Shown: positions 25,561 through 34,873 of the stretch, in pieces
How the letters are laid out: every line of letters begins with the position of its first letter
How positions within the stretch are numbered: position 1 is the stretch's first letter
Source of the DNA: Clostridia bacterium
Lineage (GTDB): Bacteria; Bacillota; Clostridia; Oscillospirales; UBA644
Reading direction: 5' to 3'
Assembly: GCA_017621705.1 (NCBI GenBank)
Contig: JAGASR010000002.1
Coordinates: 1-45,983 of the forward strand
Length of the DNA: 45,983 nucleotides
Notes under the pieces: generated by a model
Seen by the model: the letters and a program-made list of their open reading frames with translations, nothing else
Databases searched by the model: none
What the model was told of the DNA's origin: nothing
Position numbers and translations under genes: made by a program

Positions 25561-25579
25561 TTATCACGTATTTTGATAA
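25561..25579. promoter_or_regulatory. Inverted repeat upstream of the recA promoter
   Basis: TTATCA (25561-25566) and TGATAA (25574-25579) form a perfect hexamer inverted repeat with a 7-bp spacer, ending 6 bp before the recA -35. It is not the Gram-positive LexA box (GAAC-N4-GTTC). It could be an operator for another regulator. Confidence 0.35.
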
Positions 25580-25585
25580 AACCTA

Positions 25586-25614
25586 TTGACTTTTCACGTT
25601 GAATGATATATAAT
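25586..25614 (+). promoter_or_regulatory. Promoter of recA
   Basis: TTGACT (25586-25591), a 17-bp spacer and TATAAT (25609-25614) stand 45 bp before the recA start. This is a near-consensus housekeeping promoter. Confidence 0.85.
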
Positions 25615-25659
25615 TAAGAAAAATAATTCACATACAGTATAATTTTGGAGGAATTTAAA

Positions 25660-26739
25660 GTGCAGGATGGAAAACAGAAAGCGCTCGATACGGCTCTTGC
25701 GCAGATAGAAAAACAGTTCGGTAAAGGTTCCGTAATGCTGCTCGGTCAGAATGCGGCAATGAATATAGATTCCATTTCCACCGGCTCGTTCTCCCTTGAT
25801 ATGGCGCTCGGTATAGGCGGCGTTCCGAAAGGAAGAATAGTTGAAATATACGGTCCCGAAAGCTCCGGTAAAACCACCGTTGCTCTCCATATGGTTGCAG
25901 AAAGCCAGAAAGCGGGCGGTACTGCCGCATTTATCGATGCGGAGCATGCGCTCGATCCCGAATATGCAAGAAATCTCGGCGTTGATATAGATTCTCTTCT
26001 CGTCTCTCAGCCCGATAACGGCGAGCAGGCTCTCGAGATCACCGAAACTCTCGTACGCTCCGGCGCTATCGATATAATCATCGTCGACTCCGTTGCGGCT
26101 CTCGTTCCCCGTCAGGAGATCGAAGGCGATATGGGTGACAGCCACGTAGGCCTTCATGCAAGACTTATGTCTCAGGCTCTCAGAAAACTCGCGGGTGCCA
26201 TCTCAAAATCGATGTGCGTCGTCGTTTTCATCAACCAGCTCCGTGAAAAAGTCGGTGTCGTTTACGGCAACCCCGAAACCACGACCGGCGGCCGCGCCCT
26301 CAAGTTCTACGCATCCGTCCGTCTCGACGTAAGAAAAGTCGAAAACCTCAAAGTCGGCGGCGATGTTGTCGGCTCGAGAACCCGCGTCAAAGTAGTCAAA
26401 AATAAAGTCGCTCCCCCGTTCAAGGAAGCGGAATTCGATATCCTCTACGGCAAGGGAATTTCCCGTGACGGTGAGATCCTCGATATCGCCGTAAAACTCG
26501 ATATCGTCCAGAAATCCGGCGCATGGTTCTCTTATGACGGCAGTCGTCTCGGCCAGGGCAGAGATAATTGCCGCGAACTTATCAAAAACAATGCAGAGCT
26601 CCGCGCAGAGCTCGAAGAGAAGATCACCGCCGCTCTCAAAAATACGGGAGAAGATCTCTCGGCAGTCGTTAAGACCAAGGGTTCGGATTCTCCTTCGGCT
26701 AAAGTCTCCATCGATGTTTCCGCCGAGGATTTCGAATAA
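25660..26739 (+). CDS. recA: Recombinase RecA
   Basis: This 359-residue ATPase catalyses homologous strand exchange and stimulates LexA self-cleavage. Walker A GPESSGKT is at residues 65-72, and the family blocks [17 protein letters not shown] and [11 protein letters not shown] are intact. Start is a GTG at 25660, set by GGAGGAA six bases upstream; a TTG at 25645 overlaps that site. Length is normal. recX follows after 4 bp. No LexA box is visible in the promoter region. Confidence 0.97.
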   Translation: MQDGKQKALDTALAQIEKQFGKGSVMLLGQNAAMNIDSISTGSFSLDMALGIGGVPKGRIVEIYGPESSGKTTVALHMVAESQKAGGTAAFIDAEHALDPEYARNLGVDIDSLLVSQPDNGEQALEITETLVRSGAIDIIIVDSVAALVPRQEIEGDMGDSHVGLHARLMSQALRKLAGAISKSMCVVVFINQLREKVGVVYGNPETTTGGRALKFYASVRLDVRKVENLKVGGDVVGSRTRVKVVKNKVAPPFKEAEFDILYGKGISRDGEILDIAVKLDIVQKSGAWFSYDGSRLGQGRDNCRELIKNNAELRAELEEKITAALKNTGEDLSAVVKTKGSDSPSAKVSIDVSAEDFE

Positions 26740-26743
26740 TTAA

Positions 26744-27382
26744 ATGTTTAAAATAACTGAAATATCCCCTCAGCAAAAAGGCAGTCTTCTCAATGTTTTC
26801 GTAAACGGTGAATACGCTTTTTCCGCCGATTCGGGCTTTATCGTCGATGAAGATATTTTCGTCGGCAGACTGCTTGATGACGGCGCTTTTACGGCTCTCA
26901 AGACCGCCGCAGGTGTGCGCAAAGCCATGCGCCATGCGCTCTTTCTTCTTGAGCACCGTGATTTTTCGAAAAAAGAGCTTGCGACCCGTCTCGAAGAAAA
27001 GGGCTACGAAGAAGACTTTGCCGCTGCTGCCGCAGAAAAAATTGCGGCAATGGGATATATCGACGACAGACGTTACGCGGAGCGTCTCGTCGAGCGTAAA
27101 AAAAATAAAGTCGGCGAACAGCAGATACGCTATGAACTTTCCAAAGCCGGCATTTCCCGCAAAGATGCGGACGATATCCTCGCCGAGATGTATGACGAAT
27201 CATCCGACGGGGTTGCCGTTGTTTTAAAAGAAATGCGCCGCAAGCTCAAAGGCGAGATACCCGAAGACCGAAAGGCGCAGGCAAAACTCTTCAATTCGTT
27301 CCGTGCAAAGGGTTTCACCTTCGAAACCGTCAAAGCGGCTTATGAAAAATACTGTGAAAACGAGGATTTACCCATTGATTGA
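26744..27382 (+). CDS. recX: Regulatory protein RecX
   Basis: This 212-residue, mostly helical protein of three-helix repeats shows the RecX pattern: ALFLLEHRDFSKKEL then LEEKGYEED, and GYIDDRRYAERLVERKK. RecX binds RecA filaments and limits their activity. It follows recA by 4 bp, the classic pairing, and its stop overlaps the rimO start region by 8 bp. Confidence 0.92.
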   Translation: MFKITEISPQQKGSLLNVFVNGEYAFSADSGFIVDEDIFVGRLLDDGAFTALKTAAGVRKAMRHALFLLEHRDFSKKELATRLEEKGYEEDFAAAAAEKIAAMGYIDDRRYAERLVERKKNKVGEQQIRYELSKAGISRKDADDILAEMYDESSDGVAVVLKEMRRKLKGEIPEDRKAQAKLFNSFRAKGFTFETVKAAYEKYCENEDLPID

Positions 27383-28685
27383 AAATACAAAAGTCGGGAT
27401 GATCGCTCTCGGCTGTGAAAAAAACAGGATCGACGCCGAAGTTATGCTTGCAATGCTCGAAAATGCGGGCTGTGAACTCTGCGCCGACGAAAGCGAGTGC
27501 GACGTTATAATCGTCCATACCTGCACATTTATCGATAAAGCAAAAGAAGAGAGCATCGAAAATATCCTTCGCGCCGCGGAAGAGAAAAAGTCCGGCAAAT
27601 GCAAAAAACTTATCGTCACGGGCTGTCTTGCGGAGCGCTACAGAAGCGATATTCTCGAGTCGATCCCCGAAGTCGATGCGATCCTCGGTAGCAAAAGCTT
27701 CGATAAGATCATCGAAGTCATCGAAAAAGCCGAAGAAGAAAAATTCGAGCACTACGAGCCTCTCTGTAACGCTACCCCCACGGGTGCGAGAGTCCTCACC
27801 TCCCCCAACTATTCCGTATTCCTGAAGATCGCAGACGGCTGCTCAAACCATTGCACCTACTGCGTTATCCCTTCCGTCCGCGGCGAATTTATGCCCAGAC
27901 CTTTCGTTGACGTTGTTTCCGAAGCCGAAGCTCTTGCGGCAAACGGCGCAGTCGAAATCAACCTCATCGCGCAGGATACGACCGCCTACCCCGATCTCTG
28001 TAAGCTCATCAAACGCATCGCTTCGATCGAGACCGTAAAATGGGTGCGTATTCTTTACTGCCGCCCCGAAGAGATCTCCGACGAACTTATCGACCTCATG
28101 GCGACAGAAGAAAAACTCGTCAAATATATCGATGTTCCGCTTCAGCATGCTTCCGAGCACGTTCTCAAATTAATGAACAGATCTATGAGCGACAGCGAAC
28201 TTTCCGCCCTCGTCAATAAACTTCGCGACCGCATTCCGGGCGTTTCTCTCAGAACGACTTTCATCACGGGCTTCCCGCATGAATCCGAGGAGGATTTCGA
28301 GATTCTCTGCAATTTCGTCAAGACTTCCCGTTTCAACAATCTCGGCGTCTTCACCTATTCAAAAGAAGAAGGCACGAAAGCAGGCAGGATGCACGGTCAG
28401 ATCGATCAGGAAACGAAAGAGCGCAGAGCCGATATCGTCATGAATATCCAGATGACTCTTCTCGAAAGCATCAACGAAGAATTTATCGGCAAGACCTTCG
28501 ATGTCCTCTGCGAGGGCTACGACGAAGAAAAAGAGCTCTACACCGGCAGAACTTATTTCCAGGCGCCCGATATTGACGGCAGAGTTTATTTCCCGTCCGA
28601 TGATCCGATCGAAGAAGGAACTTTCTGCAAAGTCATCCTCAATGTCTGCGACACATACGATTTCTACGGTTCTCTTTGCGAATAA
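27375..28685 (+). CDS. rimO: Ribosomal protein S12 methylthiotransferase RimO
   Basis: This 436-residue radical SAM enzyme adds a methylthio group to Asp88 of ribosomal protein S12. The N-terminal cluster uses C14, C50 and C84. The radical SAM motif CSNHCTYC gives C156, C160 and C163. A TRAM-like domain closes the C-terminus. GCEKNRIDAE at the start and KIADGCSNHC fit RimO better than MiaB. The frame opens earlier inside recX, but the TTG at 27375 with GAGGA eight bases upstream gives the normal family length; an ATG at 27342 is the alternative. Confidence 0.93.
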   Translation: MIENTKVGMIALGCEKNRIDAEVMLAMLENAGCELCADESECDVIIVHTCTFIDKAKEESIENILRAAEEKKSGKCKKLIVTGCLAERYRSDILESIPEVDAILGSKSFDKIIEVIEKAEEEKFEHYEPLCNATPTGARVLTSPNYSVFLKIADGCSNHCTYCVIPSVRGEFMPRPFVDVVSEAEALAANGAVEINLIAQDTTAYPDLCKLIKRIASIETVKWVRILYCRPEEISDELIDLMATEEKLVKYIDVPLQHASEHVLKLMNRSMSDSELSALVNKLRDRIPGVSLRTTFITGFPHESEEDFEILCNFVKTSRFNNLGVFTYSKEEGTKAGRMHGQIDQETKERRADIVMNIQMTLLESINEEFIGKTFDVLCEGYDEEKELYTGRTYFQAPDIDGRVYFPSDDPIEEGTFCKVILNVCDTYDFYGSLCE

Positions 28686-28718
28686 AGAATGCTTCTTAAA
28701 AGAAAGAGTGGTATAATT

Positions 28719-29324
28719 ATGATCAAAAAATTACCGAACATCATCTGCGGCATCCGCATAATCCTCATTCCTTTCATTCTTCTTTTCATGCTCAAAAATC
28801 CTCTGACCGCAGGCTTTTCCGTTCAGACAAGATTTTTAATCAGCGGCATTATTTTTGCTGTCGCTATCATTTCCGATGCGGTTGACGGCAAGATCGCAAG
28901 AAAGTTCGACGCTGTAACGAATTTCGGCAAATTCCTCGATCCGATCGCCGATAAATTGCTCGTTCTGAGCGTTCTTATGGCTTTCGTCGATCTGAAAATG
29001 CTCTCGTCAATCCCCGTCATCCTTATCCTTGCGCGCGAATTTCTCGTAACGGGACTTCGTCTCGGCGCCGCAGGCAAAGGCACCGTCGTTGCCGCAAACT
29101 ACTGGGGCAAAGTTAAAACCGCGCTTCAGGGCGTTTCCATCGGCGTTGTTTTCATTGTCGTCGCTCTCTTTCCGACCGATCTTCTCGGTGCGGCATCCGT
29201 AATCGACGGCGAAGAGGTCTGCAACCTCCTCATTCCTCAGATCCTTCTCTGGATCTCCGCGGTTTATTCCGTCATTTCCGCAATTCCTTATTACATGGCT
29301 ATGAAACAGTATATAAAAGACTGA
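28719..29324 (+). CDS. pgsA: CDP-diacylglycerol-glycerol-3-phosphate 3-phosphatidyltransferase
   Basis: This 201-residue membrane enzyme makes phosphatidylglycerophosphate, the first step to phosphatidylglycerol. The CDP-alcohol phosphotransferase motif is complete: D56-G57, A60-R61, G70, D74 and D78. About five membrane helices are seen. The ATG at 28719 has AGAGTGG upstream; an ATG at 28689 adds ten residues without a good ribosome site. It lies between rimO and cysS with short gaps, as in other Clostridia. Confidence 0.93.
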   Translation: MIKKLPNIICGIRIILIPFILLFMLKNPLTAGFSVQTRFLISGIIFAVAIISDAVDGKIARKFDAVTNFGKFLDPIADKLLVLSVLMAFVDLKMLSSIPVILILAREFLVTGLRLGAAGKGTVVAANYWGKVKTALQGVSIGVVFIVVALFPTDLLGAASVIDGEEVCNLLIPQILLWISAVYSVISAIPYYMAMKQYIKD

Positions 29325-29345
29325 TCTTACGGGAGAAAAAACAAA

Positions 29346-30743
29346 ATGCAACTTTTTAATTCCATGTCGGGTCGCAAAGAGACCCTCGAAGTAAACGACA
29401 ATACCGTCCGCATCTATGCATGCGGTCCGACCGTTTATAACTTTTTCCATATCGGCAACGGCAGAGCGTTCACCGTTTATGACGTTCTTCGCCGCTATCT
29501 TCAGTATAAGGGCTATAACGTAAATTTTGTCCAGAACTTTACCGACGTTGACGATAAAATCATCAACAAAGCAAACGAAGAAGGCATCGGCTTTTCCGAT
29601 GTTTCCAAAAAATATATCGCCGAATATTTCACCGATGCCGACGGACTTAATATCCAGCGCGCAACGACCCACCCCCTCGCAACCGAAAATATTCAGCAGA
29701 TCATCGATATCGTCGCTACCCTCGTCGAAAAAGGTCATGCGTACGTTCTCGATAATGACGTTTATTTCCGTGTCCGCAGTTTCGCGGATTACGGTCAGCT
29801 TATCAGCCAGTCGATCGACGATCTTTCTTCCGGCGCTCGCATAAACGTTGACGAAAGAAAAGAAGACGCTCTCGACTTCGCCCTCTGGAAAGGCGCAAAA
29901 GAAGGCGAACCGTCCTGGCCCTCTCCCTGGGGCAACGGCAGACCCGGCTGGCATATCGAATGTTCCGCCATGGCTAAACGCTACCTCGGCGACACCATCG
30001 ATATCCATTGCGGCGGCAGTGACCTCCGCTTCCCGCACCACACAAACGAGATCGCACAGTCCGAATGCGCAAACGGTTGCAAATTCTCGAAAATGTGGTT
30101 CCATGTCGGTTTCGTTAACGTAAATAACGAAAAGATGAGTAAGTCCAAAAACAACTTCTTTACCGTCCGCGACCTTGCCGCTGTTTACGGTTACGAACCC
30201 CTCCGTTATTTTGCTATCTCCGCTCATTACAGAAGCCCCATCAATTACGAGCCCGACCTTATCATTCAGGCAAAAGCGTCTCTCGACAGACTCTATAACT
30301 GCGCCGATAACCTCGACTTCCTCGCTTCTTCCGCGCCCGAAACAGGCATTACCGATGAAGAAAATGAAGTCCTCGCAAAATTCGACGTCTTTAGAGCTCG
30401 TTTCGAAGAAAATATGGACGACGACCTCAACACCGCAAACGCTCTTTCCGTTCTCTTCGAATTTGTCCGTGAGATCAACAGCACCGTTGCGGACAGCAAA
30501 TATTCCAAAGAATTCTACGTTAAGCTCAAATCTCTCTTCATGGCTCTCGCTTCCGCCCTCGGTCTTCTCTATAATCAGGGCAAATCTACCCTCGAAGACG
30601 AAGTCGAAAAGCTTATCGAAGAACGCCAACAGGCCCGTAAAAGCAAGAATTTCGCCCGCGCCGACGAGATCCGCGATGAACTCAAGGCAAAAGGCATCAT
30701 TCTTGAAGATACCAAAGACGGCGTAAAATGGAAAATGGTTTAA
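29346..30743 (+). CDS. cysS: Cysteinyl-tRNA synthetase
   Basis: This 465-residue class I synthetase charges tRNA-Cys. It has C26-GPTVYNFFHIGN (HIGH motif at 35-38), GWHIECS and a following HHTNE region that supply zinc ligands, and KMSKSKN at about 263-269. GGGAG precedes the ATG. It follows pgsA by 21 bp and overlaps recG by 16 bp. No T-box leader is present in the gap, so tRNA-level control would have to come from further upstream. Confidence 0.97.
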   Translation: MQLFNSMSGRKETLEVNDNTVRIYACGPTVYNFFHIGNGRAFTVYDVLRRYLQYKGYNVNFVQNFTDVDDKIINKANEEGIGFSDVSKKYIAEYFTDADGLNIQRATTHPLATENIQQIIDIVATLVEKGHAYVLDNDVYFRVRSFADYGQLISQSIDDLSSGARINVDERKEDALDFALWKGAKEGEPSWPSPWGNGRPGWHIECSAMAKRYLGDTIDIHCGGSDLRFPHHTNEIAQSECANGCKFSKMWFHVGFVNVNNEKMSKSKNNFFTVRDLAAVYGYEPLRYFAISAHYRSPINYEPDLIIQAKASLDRLYNCADNLDFLASSAPETGITDEENEVLAKFDVFRARFEENMDDDLNTANALSVLFEFVREINSTVADSKYSKEFYVKLKSLFMALASALGLLYNQGKSTLEDEVEKLIEERQQARKSKNFARADEIRDELKAKGIILEDTKDGVKWKMV

Positions 30744-32764
30744 ACAATAAAATAACTTGCATAAAGGGTGTCGGTGCAAAGCGCGCCGAGACCCTTGCAA
30801 AACTTGGCATAGAAACGGTCGGGAATCTTCTCGATTATTACCCCCGAGCTTATCTCGATATGAGCAAGACCGTTCCGATCAGAGAAATAACCGACGGAGA
30901 ACCTGCCGCGGTCCGCGCGACGCTTATTACAGATGTTAGCGTCAAACGAACGGGTCGCGGAGGTTCTCTTGCGCTTTATTCGTTTTTCGTAAGCGACGGC
31001 ACCGATTCGATGCAGATCACGCTTTTTAATCAGAAATATACCGCCGAAAAGCTCATGCGCGGCGGCGAATATATCTTTTACGGCAAGGGCGAGGTCACGG
31101 GCTTTTTCCGTACAATAAAAAGCCCCATAATCGAGCCTGCCGATAATGCTTCGGTCTTTCCCGTTTACCCACTCAGCGCAGGCATAAATCAGAAGATGCT
31201 AAGAACCTCCGTCCGTGCCGCGTTAAACGAATATTCAGGGCTCATCAAAGAGACCCTGCCCGATGAAATTATCGAAAAATACGGGCTTATCGGAAGAAAA
31301 GAAGCGTATGAAAATATTCATTTTCCCGAAAACGCCGAAGATTCGAAAAAGGCGCTTCACCGCTTCGTCATCGAAGAGCTTCTGTATTTCATTCTCGGCC
31401 TTTCCGTTCTCAAAAAAAAGAACAGAAAGCGCGTCTCAAAGCCCCTCACCTGCCCCGTCGATATGTCTGTCTTCTATTCGTCTCTTTCTTTTGGGCTGAC
31501 GGGTGCACAGAAACGTGTAATTAACGAGTGCATCGAAGATATGCGCCGTCCGCTTTCTATGACGAGGCTCGTGCAGGGTGACGTCGGCAGCGGCAAAACG
31601 GTCGTCGCGGCGGCTTTGATGTATTATGCGAAAATGTGCGGCGCTCAGAGCGCAATGATGGCGCCCACGGAAGTCCTCGCCGTCCAGCATCATTCAAATC
31701 TTTCCTCTCTTTTCGAAAAGCTCGGCATCACCTGCGCGCTTTTAACGGGTTCGACGGGCGCCGCCGAACGTCGGCGCATCAAAGAAGGCATACTTTCCGG
31801 AAAGATAGATATATTAATAGGTACGCATGCGCTCATTCAGAAGGATGTTGCGTTCAAAGACCTTGCGCTCGTAATTGCCGATGAACAGCACCGTTTCGGC
31901 GTAAATCAGCGCTCTGCACTCACCGAAAAAGGCGAAAATCCGCACACTCTAATCATGTCTGCCACCCCTATTCCACGAACCATGGCGCTCATTCTTTACG
32001 GAGACCTTGATGTCTCCGTCATCGACGAACTTCCCGCAGGCAGACAGAAGATCTCGTCGTTTGTCGTAAACTCTGCGGCGCACGAAAAAATGTACGGATA
32101 CCTGCGTGAGCAGATCATGGCAGGAAGACAGGCCTATGTCGTCTGTCCTCTGATCGAGGAAAACGACGAAAGCGAAACACGCTCCGTTATCGAGTTTTCC
32201 GAACAGCTCGCCGAAAAATATCTCAAATATATCAATATCGCATACCTTCACGGCAAAATGCCTGCAAAGGAAAAAGAGACGGTTCTTCGTAAATTCTCGG
32301 AGGGCGAAATAAGCGTTCTCGTTTCGACGACCGTTATCGAAGTCGGCATAAACGTCCCGAATGCGACCGTTATGATAATCGAAAATGCCGAGAAATTCGG
32401 GCTTTCACAGCTTCATCAGCTCCGTGGCCGAGTCGGAAGAGGCTCGAAAAAAAGCTGGTGCTTTCTCGTTACTGATCTCGGCGGTCAGTCGCGCTCCCGT
32501 CTTGAAAATTTCTGTAAAACGACAGACGGTTTCGAGATCAGCCGTCAGGATCTTGAGCTTCGCGGTCCGGGCGATCTTTTCGGGTCAAGACAGCACGGTC
32601 TTCCCGGCCTCCGCCTCGCTTCTCTTGCAGATATGGATTCGCTTCACGATGCACAGCAGATCGCATCCGAAATAACGTCAAAAAAAGGCTGGTATTCGCT
32701 TCCCGAATATTCAGAGATCGCTTCTGCGGTCGTTCGTCTCTTCGGCAAAACGACTGTTGTATAG
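30728..32764 (+). CDS. recG: ATP-dependent DNA helicase RecG
   Basis: This 678-residue helicase remodels stalled forks and Holliday junctions. An N-terminal wedge/OB domain (about 60-150) precedes the helicase domains, with Walker A GDVGSGKT (284-291), DEQH (385-388), SATPIPRT and a C-terminal QLRGRVGRG. Length matches the family. The start lies inside cysS (16-bp overlap) without a clear ribosome site, so translation is probably coupled. It ends the recA-led gene run. Confidence 0.96.
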   Translation: MENGLNNKITCIKGVGAKRAETLAKLGIETVGNLLDYYPRAYLDMSKTVPIREITDGEPAAVRATLITDVSVKRTGRGGSLALYSFFVSDGTDSMQITLFNQKYTAEKLMRGGEYIFYGKGEVTGFFRTIKSPIIEPADNASVFPVYPLSAGINQKMLRTSVRAALNEYSGLIKETLPDEIIEKYGLIGRKEAYENIHFPENAEDSKKALHRFVIEELLYFILGLSVLKKKNRKRVSKPLTCPVDMSVFYSSLSFGLTGAQKRVINECIEDMRRPLSMTRLVQGDVGSGKTVVAAALMYYAKMCGAQSAMMAPTEVLAVQHHSNLSSLFEKLGITCALLTGSTGAAERRRIKEGILSGKIDILIGTHALIQKDVAFKDLALVIADEQHRFGVNQRSALTEKGENPHTLIMSATPIPRTMALILYGDLDVSVIDELPAGRQKISSFVVNSAAHEKMYGYLREQIMAGRQAYVVCPLIEENDESETRSVIEFSEQLAEKYLKYINIAYLHGKMPAKEKETVLRKFSEGEISVLVSTTVIEVGINVPNATVMIIENAEKFGLSQLHQLRGRVGRGSKKSWCFLVTDLGGQSRSRLENFCKTTDGFEISRQDLELRGPGDLFGSRQHGLPGLRLASLADMDSLHDAQQIASEITSKKGWYSLPEYSEIASAVVRLFGKTTVV

Positions 32765-32803
32765 CTCTCTTTTGACAATTTGTTGAACAATCGGCTTTTA
32801 CTG

Positions 32804-32832
32804 TTGACATGTCCGATAATATATGGTATACT
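32804..32832 (+). promoter_or_regulatory. Promoter of rplU-rpmA
   Basis: A perfect TTGACA (32804-32809), a 17-bp spacer and TATACT (32827-32832) with an extended TGG before it are seen. This strong promoter gives a leader of about 75 nt. Confidence 0.88.
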
Positions 32833-32836
32833 GAAT

Positions 32837-32900
32837 GGCCGCATAGAAAAGGCCCCTAAAAACGGCTTGCCGTTGCCTTCGATAGCGAGACTTAAAATAA
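32837..32900 (+). ncRNA. Possible L21 ribosomal-protein leader
   Basis: The leader of rplU can fold into GGCC (32837-32840) with GGCC (32851-32854), followed by AACGG (32861-32865) with CCGTT (32870-32874) closed by a CTTG tetraloop. L21 leaders that bind the protein and lower its own synthesis are known in Bacillota. Position and hairpins fit, but I cannot verify the consensus by eye. Confidence 0.4.
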
Positions 32901-32913
32901 ATGAGGGAAAAAA

Positions 32914-33225
32914 ATGTACGCAGTATTCACCACCGGCGGCAAGCAGTATAAAGCATCTGCAAACGATGTTCTTTACATTGAAAAGCTTGACGTTGAAGCA
33001 GGTTCTGTCGTAACTTTCGATGAGGTTCTTCTTATCGGAGAAGACGGAAACGTAACCGTTGGCGATCCTTTCGTTAAAGGCGCAAAAGTAGAAGCTAAAG
33101 TTGAAAAGAACGGCAAAGGCAAGAAGGTTAAAATCTTCAAATATAAACCCAAAAAAGGTTACCGTAAGAGAGCTGGCCACAGACAGCCCTACACAAAGAT
33201 CACGGTAACATCCGTCAACAAATAA
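32914..33225 (+). CDS. rplU: 50S ribosomal protein L21
   Basis: This 103-residue protein starts [13 protein letters not shown] and has the C-terminal HRQPYTKI block, both hallmarks of L21. It binds domain I of 23S rRNA with L20. GAGGG precedes the ATG. rpmA follows directly after 19 bp; the ysxB/prp gene that normally separates the two in Bacillota is absent. Confidence 0.97.
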   Translation: MYAVFTTGGKQYKASANDVLYIEKLDVEAGSVVTFDEVLLIGEDGNVTVGDPFVKGAKVEAKVEKNGKGKKVKIFKYKPKKGYRKRAGHRQPYTKITVTSVNK

Positions 33226-33244
33226 TTAAGGAGAGGTGTAAGAC

Positions 33245-33511
33245 ATGGCTCATAAGAAAGGCGTCGGCTCAACTAAAAACGGCCGCGATTCAAAATCTAA
33301 ACGTCTCGGTGTTAAGAAGGGCGACGGTCAGTTCGTTCTCGCCGGCAACATTCTCGTAAGACAGAGAGGAACCAAGATCCATCCGGGCGCAAACGTAGGT
33401 ATTGGCTCTGATGATACACTTTTCGCTCTTATCGACGGTAAAGTTTCCTTTACCCGTTACGGTTTCAACAAAGAGAAGAGAAAAGTTTCGGTTCAGGCAA
33501 TCGAAGAATAA
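33245..33511 (+). CDS. rpmA: 50S ribosomal protein L27 without N-terminal extension
   Basis: This 88-residue L27 reaches the peptidyl-transferase centre with its N-terminus. It begins [16 protein letters not shown], the mature form as in E. coli. Most Bacillota L27 proteins carry about nine extra residues that the Prp protease removes. A strong AGGAGAGG lies before this ATG, so no extension is hidden upstream. It is followed by a terminator at 33528-33566. Confidence 0.97.
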   Translation: MAHKKGVGSTKNGRDSKSKRLGVKKGDGQFVLAGNILVRQRGTKIHPGANVGIGSDDTLFALIDGKVSFTRYGFNKEKRKVSVQAIEE

Positions 33512-33527
33512 TTAAGCAACACGCTGC

Positions 33528-33566
33528 GGAGATGATTTTGCAAAATAAATCATCTCCCGTTTTTTT
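33528..33566 (+). terminator. Intrinsic terminator after rpmA
   Basis: GGAGATGATTT (33528-33538) pairs with AAATCATCTCC (33547-33557) over an 8-nt loop, followed by seven T (33560-33566). It separates rplU-rpmA from obgE, although some readthrough would be needed if obgE has no promoter of its own. Confidence 0.9.
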
Positions 33567-33571
33567 AATGA

Positions 33572-34870
<1,299 letters not shown>

Positions 34871-34873
34871 TTT

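Noticed and set aside
25555..25570. LexA (SOS) box near recA
   Set aside because: GAAC occurs at 25555-25558 but is followed by ATTATCAC, with no GTTC half-site at the proper distance.
29007..30800. 597-codon minus-strand frame opposite pgsA and cysS
   Set aside because: It spans two real genes and their gap and has no start signal; cysS and pgsA motifs are unambiguous on the other strand.
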